Part shown: piece by piece, positions 56,919 to 64,000 of the stretch
Layout of the letters: each line of letters opens with the position of its first letter
Position numbering within the stretch: position 1 is the first letter of the stretch
Assembly (NCBI RefSeq): GCF_029873635.1
Contig: NC_080422.1
Coordinates: forward strand, 7,595,764-7,659,763
Direction: 5' to 3'
From: Malania oleifera
Taxonomy: Eukaryota > Streptophyta > Magnoliopsida > Santalales > Ximeniaceae
Length of the DNA: 64,000 nt
Program-made: the position numbers and the translations under genes
Notes under the pieces: model-generated
The model's input: only the letters and a program-made list of their open reading frames with translations
Database searches by the model: none
What the model was told of the DNA's origin: nothing

Positions 56919-59209
56919 CTGCTTGACCCTCCCACCTTCTCTCTATGTTTTTGGTTCAATTTCTCTTTATTTCGATGATCAGAAGCCACCACGTTGAACC
57001 TGAGGAGATTCTCTACAAGTCTACTGGAGTAAATTGTTGGTTTGAGCAATTTGGGCACCATCCCAAAATCAGGGTAAGTAGATTATATAGGTATTTTCAG
57101 TATTAACATGCTTATTTGAGTCCGGATTTTGTATTATATGAGAATCTACTGGAATTTTGTGGAATAAAACTAGGGTATTATATTTTCAAGGATATGGTGT
57201 TTTAGGACCATGTAGGCATGGTTTGAGGACCCCAGTGGATATTCTTCCAGGAGCCCAGGTAAATTATAGTTTAGAAAATTATGAGTATGAAGGTTTGGGA
57301 AACTTAGTTGATTTGCTGAAAATAGGATTATATGCATTATTTCAGGATTTTGGGGATAGTACGTCGTGAGCGTGAGAATAGAGTTGGAGGCGAGCCTCCC
57401 AGCCAGTTAGGTAAGGGAAATATGCTATGCTAGAAATGTTAGAATATTTATTAATAAATTATATGTTTTCCAAATTATTATTCAATTCAGAAATTATTTG
57501 TATATTAAAAAATACAGTATCAGTATATGAGATATTTATTTATGTTGTAGTGTGGCATAAGACAGTATTAGATCAGTATATGAAATATACAGTTTCCAGA
57601 TTATTATGTTTTATAGTATCTAAACAAAAATATGTTTATAAGACCTTATTAGATCAGTACAGAAACAATACAGTTTTCAAATTGATATGATTTATATTAT
57701 TATGCAGAGACATGTTTTATCGGATTTTATGAGAGTATGAATTACAATGTTTATACAGATAAATATTTTACAGCATATGTAGATTACCATGATTTTCCAA
57801 AATACTAAAACCATAACACTATGTTATTACAGTTTATATAATTCAGATAATACAGTATTTTCATATTAGTTTCCGGTGTTATGGTTATTTTCCATAACAC
57901 TATGGTATTACAATTTGCACAGTACATATATTACAGTATATTCAGGATTAGCTTTCAGTGTTATGATTATTTTGGAATCATGATGAAACAACAAAATAAT
58001 TATGTATATTAGTACTATATAATATCAGACCCTGATGAATCAGTTCAGTAAATATTCAGTTATCATAGCACGGTACCATTGCTATTACAATATTAGAGTG
58101 CAGCCACACATCTTAGATAATGTGTGGAAGTCTTCCGTTAACCGTGCCTGAAGGTATTGTAGACTCCCTAGAAGACTGGGTTGAGGTGGCTGGTATGACG
58201 AGGTAGTTACCAGTTCCATGCCTAGGAGTGGTTGCAGTTTGGCAGGGCTAAGGATTGGTAGAGTTACAATTGACTTACCTGGTAGGCCAACCAGGATTAA
58301 GTCTTGCCTACAGGCTGCACAGCCCTATCATCAGGGGTTAAATCATGACATACAGTTTTCCAGGGTAAACATCTCAATTATGTATATGTATACAGATTTA
58401 CAGAGTATCAATAGATATAGTATGTTAGAAGAAGTATGAAAAGTAGAAAACTCAGATAATACAGTTATATTTAAACTATGATAGATGCAAGTTATATTGT
58501 ATATCGTTTTACCAGTTTATACAGTTTCTGTAGAGACCTAGATAAATTTCATAATTTAATAATAGGAAAAGAAGAGAAAAAGAATTAAAATTGAGAAAAT
58601 TAAACAGGATTTCGTCGACGAACACAATGGATTTGTCGATGAGCACACATGAGGGTCTCGTTGATGAGGACGTGTTTCGTCAACGATAATATATTGAGAG
58701 GCTATTTTCAATTCTAAATTTCGTCCACAAGGAGAAGGCATTCATCGACGAACTTCCTTCTTGACCTTGTCGACGAAGTGACGTGGCTCGTCAACGAAGG
58801 CCAGTGTATAAATAGCCTAAACTTGATTTTTCAGCTGAAATTCTTCCAAAAATGGCTCACTCTCTCTCTCTCTCTCTCGTCAGTTTGTCCCCTCCCCTTC
58901 TCTCTAAGTTTTTGGGCTAGACGCTCTTAGGAAAGTTCTCTTCAAGTCTGTTAGAGCGGATCGTTGGTGGGGCTGACTTGAAGTCGATCCTAATTTCAGG
59001 GTAAGACATTTTATTTAGTATTTGTCTTTCCCATAGTTATAACAAATGTAGTACATAGAGAAATACTGATGTTTTGTTCTGGAAGATGTTATTTTCAAGG
59101 TGTTGAGTGGGGAATCTTGCGGGTGTGGGACCAGATACAGAAAAATGGGCTTTTTAGAAATTAGGTAAGGGAAATATGTTATACTAGGAGATTTTAGTAA
59201 AGATATCAG

Positions 59210-59255
<46 letters not shown>

Positions 59256-59474
59256 AGTTTATTATCCAATTTTACAAATTGAGTTTTAATATTTGTGTGG
59301 CCTGAGTGGATGTTTACCTGATATGGAATTTATATAGTTTTTCCCAGTATATCATGATTTACAGAATATACAGATATAGATAGATATTTATTAAAGAAGT
59401 ATAACACTTTTTATCGAGATCAGTATATTACAGTTGTAAACACCCCATTTTTTCCCAGGCCCAATATAACAAAA

Positions 59475-59512
<38 letters not shown>

Positions 59513-59885
59513 CTTTTTTATTATTTTTACTATTATTATAATTATTTTTATTAGCTTATTTAATTATTATTATTGTTATTATTACTATTTTCATTATTAT
59601 CATTATTATTACTTTACTATTATTTTTCTTATTATTATTGTTATTAATATTATATTTATTTTTTAATATTATTATTATTACTTTAATATTATTATTATTA
59701 TTATTATCATCATCATTGACATTATTATCATGATTTTTATTTTGCATTATTATCCTTATTATTATTTTTAAATATTACTTTATTATTATTATTATTATTA
59801 TTATCGTACTATTATTATATTATTATTATTTTCAAATCTTGTCATTATTACATTACTATTATTATTATGATTATTATTATTATTA
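59475..59885. repeat. ATT-rich compound microsatellite, about 410 bp
   Basis: Long runs of TTA with scattered substitutions (for example TTATTATTATTATTATTATT from 59475). Located in the U3 of the Tat-like LTR, upstream of its TATA box. Confidence 0.95.
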
Positions 59886-59965
59886 AGAATTATTATTAGT
59901 TGCCATATTCATTATTATTATAAAAGGATAAAAGAAAAAGAGGGAGCTTTGGGGTTTTGATTTTT

Positions 59966-59975
59966 TATAAATAGG
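59966..59975 (+). promoter_or_regulatory. TATA box of the Tat-like LTR
   Basis: TATAAATAGG, between the ATT-rich tract and the pyrimidine-rich leader-like block. Confidence 0.55.
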
Positions 59976-62437
59976 AAGAAAAAGAACAATCTTAGAGGGG
60001 GCGCAGCGGAGCCAAAAAATAAAAAAAAGGGGCGGAGACGCCAAAGACCGCAAAAAAAACCCTAGCCTCTCTTCCATCTCCCTCACTGCCGCATCCCTCT
60101 CTTCCCGTAACCCTACCTGCTCTCAAGCCCCACTATAGCCTTATCCATCTCTCTTCCCTCATCTCTCATTCAACCTCACCTTCAGCATCTCCCACACCAG
60201 CAGATCCATTCCAGCACCCCAACTCCAGCCGCAACCTCCAGCTGATAACCCACCGTCACGGCCTGGCTAGAAGCTCACGACAACGCCCCACGCTCTCTCC
60301 AGCAAGTCCCCATCGTCTCCGTCTTTGCCCGTCAACCACCATTGCTGTCACCTTTCATCGCAGTCGTTGCACCATCCTTGCCGTCGCCAGAGTTCATGCT
60401 GAGAGGAGCCTCGATACAGTCCGCAACCTCCACAACACAGCAACGCCACCCCCAACGACTCCGGCCACCCCAAGCGGCCCTGCTACAACAGCCACACCCG
60501 AAGATCCTCTGCAACTCCATCACCGCCTACAACTACAGTCGCAAAAACCAGCTACACCGTCACTGTCGCTCGCTCCCGCCGCCGTCGCCATCGTCGTCAC
60601 CGTCTCCTGGCGAGACCTCAACTCTACAGCAGGACCCGAACCTCTGTCTTCCTCAGTCCCGACGGTACCCCCCGTGAGATTCCTGCACGCACAGCACACA
60701 CACACGTATTGATTTTTTTTATTTTAGGGATGTTTAAATCTTTGTTGTATTTATTATGTGTATTAAATAATTAATATTATTATGTAGGATTTTTAATGTT
60801 GTAATATTAGTATTTGATATCCATGTTTAGATTTTTGTCATATTTATTATAAATACTAATTGGTTTATTTTTGTTTTTGTAGGATTCCTTTTTGTTTGAT
60901 CAATGTTAAATTTTGAATTTTCTTGTCTTCTTTTTTTTTTTAAATATGTAATATTATGGTTTACCATCTAATATTGTATTATCAGCATGCATGTATATAT
61001 ATATATTTATGCTTTTATTATTACATTTGTTTCGTATGAACATGTATGTGGCTTATTGTTGAATATTGTATTGTTTTCATGTATATAATTTTTTCTTATG
61101 ATATAACACTCTTATTGTTACACTTGTTTGGTATGAACATGAGGATATTGTACTTTTGAATATTGTACTATTATTAGTATCTATTATGTATTTAGGCTAT
61201 GGTTATCATTATCAAGTTAATATTCTAGCGATGTGATATGGTTTTCATTATGATTATATTAATATTGTATATTTTGGATTATCATTATGGTCGTATTGAT
61301 ATTATATATTTTGGGCATTCACTATTGTCATGTTGATGATGTATATATATTTTAGGGTTTTGATTAGTTTACATTATTTATGGTATTTTTAGGGTTTTCT
61401 TTATTACATGTAATTATTATGGTATTATAGTTATTTATTGTGATATTTTTTTTTATCTTAAAATATGTAATACTAATTATTTTGGTATCTTAATATATTT
61501 AGTATTAATTACTTTCAGTAACTCGATATATTTAGTATTAATTATTTTTTTTTATATTATCTTTAGTGTATTAATATATATAGTATTATGGTATCTAGTT
61601 ACTTATTTTGACATTCATAATATTTTATTAGGTATGTGTTGCTTATTACTCTATTACCATATATATTAAAACCTCCCGTATTAGTATTTTCCTATAAAAA
61701 ATTCAATACAATTTCAAAAATTGGGGGTGTATTTTCTTAAGTATTTTCTTATTTATTATCCCTATGATTTTAATGTTGGGGTATGAGCCTTCGGGCTTCA
61801 CGTACCTTTAGTTATGAGGGAATATGTAAATATTTAAATTTTATAAATATTTTTATTATTTATTTATTTATTTTTTCACTTTACACGTGTATTAATAAAT
61901 TTACTATAGGAGTAACTTTAAAGACTTTTTAGATTAACTTAGGAATAATTCTAAATTAATTAGGTACCGTTCGTAAGAACGGGCGCGTAGGGGGTACTCG
62001 TACCTTCCCTTCACATAACAAAACTCCCGACCCCAACACTAGTAACGTAGACCCATTCTATCCCTAACGGGGTAGTAATCATGTATTTTAACCACACTAA
62101 AAGGTTAGTGGCGATTCCGACATTCCCTATTTTTCCTTCAAAATTAAAATTGATTTTTATTTTGCCGCCCGGGGCACACGCGCTCCGGGACGTCACGACA
62201 TAGTTTTTATTCAGATCAGTATATTACAATAATTACAAAATACCATGTTTCCTAAAACCATAACACTCATATTTACAAATTGTATAGACAAATTATACAG
62301 ATAGATTATACCGACAGATATATAGTTGTTACAATTAGTTACTACAGATATGTGATCCAGATATCATAATATATACAGTTCAGATTTACAGTGTTATGAT
62401 TATTTTGGGAAATATGATGAAAACAGAAGAGTAATCA

Positions 62438-62476
<39 letters not shown>
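62438..62476. repeat. (TAG)n microsatellite
   Basis: Thirteen TAG units in the tail of family G LTR copy 2. An (AT)n tract also lies at 59214-59253 and another at 63264-63285. Confidence 0.95.
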
Positions 62477-62478
<2 letters not shown>

Positions 62479-63441
62479 TATATATACAGTATCAGATCCC
62501 TGATGAAATATTACAGATGATATAGATAATAGAGCACGGTACCGTTTCTATTTACAGATCAGAGTGCAACCACATATCTCAGATAGTATATGGGTACCGT
62601 CAACCGCGCTTAGAGAGCTTGTAGACTCCCCAGAACTCTAGGTTAAAGGGGCCTGATTTGACGAAGTAGTTTTTCTAGTTCCGTGCTTAGGAGTGGATGC
62701 AGTTTGGCCAGACTGAGGAAGAGTAAAGTAAAGTGACTTACCTGGTAGGTCAACCAAAGTTAAGTCTCGCTTACGGGCCGCACAATCCTGTCTTGAGGAG
62801 TTAAATCATGACATACAGATTTCTAGGGAAAATCACAGTTATGTATATGTATACATATTTAAAGTATTTGAAAAGTATAGTATGATATTAGAAGTATGAA
62901 AAGTAGAAAATCAGATGATACAATTATATTTTAAACTATGATGAATGTATGATATACTTTGTACAAATTAACCATTTGATACAGTTTCAGATGTTATTAT
63001 AGTAGTTATACAACTTGGCCGCCACACACTAGTAATAACATATTTCCACTTACTGAGCGTTGTCTCACCTCATTACTTTAACATTTTTTAGGTGAGCCAG
63101 TTAGGCAAGCAGATCAGGCTCGTAGATAAAGTGACCTCTTGATTGCCCTGCCTATAAGGTAAGTGTGTACAGAGCGTTGTGTTTTGGGATAGATGGTACT
63201 AGTGAGAGATATAAAAATGTACCTATGGTTTGGAGACACATAATTCTTGTATTGCATGTATGTGTATATATATATATATATATATGGTTATATGATTTAT
63301 ATTTTTCGCTGCATAGGCATGTCTATAATGTACAGGAATACCTTAGTTCCCTTTTGAGGCCTGGGATGCTATAGCAGTGCTATCAGAGTAGTTTATATGT
63401 TTATTTAAAAAAAATGGTGTAATTTTTGGGTTGTTATAGTT

Positions 63442-63453
63442 TGGTATCAAAGC
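63442..63453 (+). other. primer binding site (tRNA-iMet) of family G copy 2
   Basis: TGGTATCAAAGC, three bases after the LTR end. One G-to-A change from the common form, as in element B. Confidence 0.8.
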
Positions 63454-63788
63454 CTAGGTTGATAGGTTTTGTAGACTTTAGAGTACAACGAAAAACAATG
63501 CCAGAATTTAGAAAGGGAATCTTAAGAAGAGTTGAACAAGGTATTGGTGAAGTTGATATTGGGAAACTAGGATGAGAATTTAGGGTTTTGCTCTGAGGTT
63601 TGGAGGTAGAGTTTCGGGGTGGTTTCGGGGTTTTTATGGGTTCCAAGAAAACCATAGTAAACTATCGATGATTTCTATTTTCATATGGTAAGGCTTGACC
63701 TTGAATTAGTAATGAGAGGTTAGGGGTATTTTAGTTAGTATAGTATTGTAGGATTCAGATACATAAAATAATTTGGTAATATTGCAGG

Positions 63789-64000
63789 ATGGACCCATGA
63801 GGTAGTCGCGCTCACGTTAGTGGGGATGATGGAGCTAGAACTTCTGGTGCAGGAGGCGGGGATTTAGATATTGTGCTACATAGTGTGGCTCAGCAAGTTA
63901 TGGCTGAGATTGCTCGGAGCTCCAGGGAGTAGGGAGGTCCATATCCAGTTCAGGGGTGTACGATAGAGAAATTTATGAAGATGAACCAGCCAGCATTTTC
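63789..64000 (+). pseudogene. Gypsy gag N-terminus, cut by the window edge
   Basis: ATG at 63789 followed by GAC CCA and a TGA at codon 4, then a frame GSRAHVSGDDGARTSG continuing to VAQQVMAEIARSSRE, a TAG, and CTIEKFMKMNQPAF at the window end. The last word matches the start of the retrotransposon gag domain of chromovirus-type plant Gypsy elements. Two stops make this copy defective. Confidence 0.75.

Larger units (their letters stand above)
56495..58528 (+). mobile_element. family G Gypsy LTR, copy 1, interrupted at 58528
   Basis: Starts TGTAGTAACCCGG. Contains a GTCGAC array (56580-56775), a G-box (56773-56780), TATA box (56789-56798), (CT)n run (56841-56909), and a long tail with GATCAGTATAT and TTACAG words plus the GTGCAGCCACACATCTTAGA block (about 58090). 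It breaks at ACAGTTTC, where copy 2 begins; the corresponding words in copy 2 (62980) continue to a complete end. A possible target site GTTTC is at 58524-58528. Confidence 0.78.
59435..62200 (+). mobile_element. Tat-like Gypsy solo LTR inside the family G LTR
   Basis: 2766 bp, TGTAAACACCCC ... GGACGTCACGACA. The 5' part is an (ATT)-rich microsatellite; then a TATA box (59966-59975), a pyrimidine-rich GC-rich block (60060-60690) and an AT-rich part. The 3' end reads GGTACTCGTACCTTCCC, AACTCCCGACCC, TTAGTGGCGATTCC and GCCGCCCGGGGCACACGCG, wording typical of Tat/Ogre LTR ends. Flanking five bases (ACAGT and TAGTT) do not match. A related word (CAGATCAGTATATTACA) lies on both sides. No gag or pol, so a solo LTR. 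Confidence 0.65.
58529..64000 (+). mobile_element. family G Gypsy element, copy 2 (5' LTR and gag start), runs off the window
   Basis: 5' LTR 58529-63438 (TGTAGAGACC ... GGGTTGTTATA, final CA changed to TA), about 2.1 kb once the Tat-like insertion 59435-62200 is subtracted. The primer site is at 63442 and gag starts at 63789. Array 58610-58800, TATA 58806-58815, (CT)9 58861-58878. The rest is beyond 64000. Confidence 0.8.

Noticed and set aside
57157-57690. Open frames in family G LTR copy 1
   Set aside because: Short, not shared with the equivalent positions in copy 2, and composed of the LTR tail repeat words.
59556-59747. Asn/Ile-rich minus-strand open frame
   Set aside because: Pure translation of the ATT microsatellite.
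60342-60677. Plus-strand open frame of 111 codons, rich in Ser, Pro and Gln
   Set aside because: It lies wholly inside the GC-rich block of the Tat-like LTR, where long stop-poor frames arise from low AT content. No known protein resemblance.
1-64000. CRISPR array, bacterial operon, rRNA or organellar insert
   Set aside because: The spaced short repeats in LTRs are not separated by unique equal-length spacers, and no cas, rRNA or plastid/mitochondrial gene words are visible. No tRNA gene was recognised by eye; a covariance search could still find one.

Overview
This window reads as nuclear DNA of a flowering plant, most likely a eudicot. The signs are spliced BTB/BACK and DUF1191 genes with plant-type protein sequences, AT-rich intergenic DNA, many dinucleotide and trinucleotide microsatellites, and nested plant Copia and Gypsy LTR retrotransposons primed by initiator tRNA-Met. 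No bacterial, organellar, CRISPR or rRNA features were seen, and the species cannot be named from this sequence.

Layout. 1-5.5 kb: a truncated LTR sitting in the gag of a minus-strand Gypsy element (family G, LTR 1588-3963), then a short-LTR Copia fragment with a decayed gag (4175-5523). 6.3-7.9 kb: a degraded Athila-like stretch. 7.9-17.8 kb: a complete minus-strand Copia element (element A, 7937-17769) with 2.1-2.2 kb LTRs and a perfect CTACT target-site duplication. 18.2-20.1 kb: a gag-only Gypsy element abutting a CACTA transposon end with 40-bp subterminal repeats. 20.7-33.1 kb: the gene island, all on the minus strand. It holds two tandem DUF1191 membrane-protein genes (20684-21439 and 24184-25083) and a six-exon POB1/LRB-type BTB-BACK gene (27391-32933) that rebuilds to 563 residues without a break. 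34.4-42.5 kb: two 3' ends of one non-coding LTR family facing each other, a roughly 7 kb inverted repeat centred at 37806/37807. 42.5-56.3 kb: a plus-strand Copia element (element B, target duplication AAATG) with one solo LTR in its gag (45981-47972) and another in its 3' LTR (53011-55282). 56.5-64 kb: a family G Gypsy LTR broken by a second family G element whose gag runs off the window; its LTR holds a 2.8 kb Tat-like solo LTR.

The three host genes share no evident pathway. POB1/LRB proteins are nuclear CUL3 substrate adaptors; DUF1191 proteins are predicted secretory-pathway single-pass membrane proteins of unknown function. The rest is a retrotransposon nest whose insertion order can be read from target-site duplications.

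The most interesting signal is at LTR-promoter level. At least five LTR families carry, directly upstream of their TATA box, a dense array of short palindromic or half-palindromic words built on GTCGAC, GACCGAAC or CAGACGACTGAAG. Element A's LTRs also carry perfect matches to the MSA (MYB3R) consensus next to the TATA box. This reading is inferred by eye; homologies and motif matches were not tested by any search.
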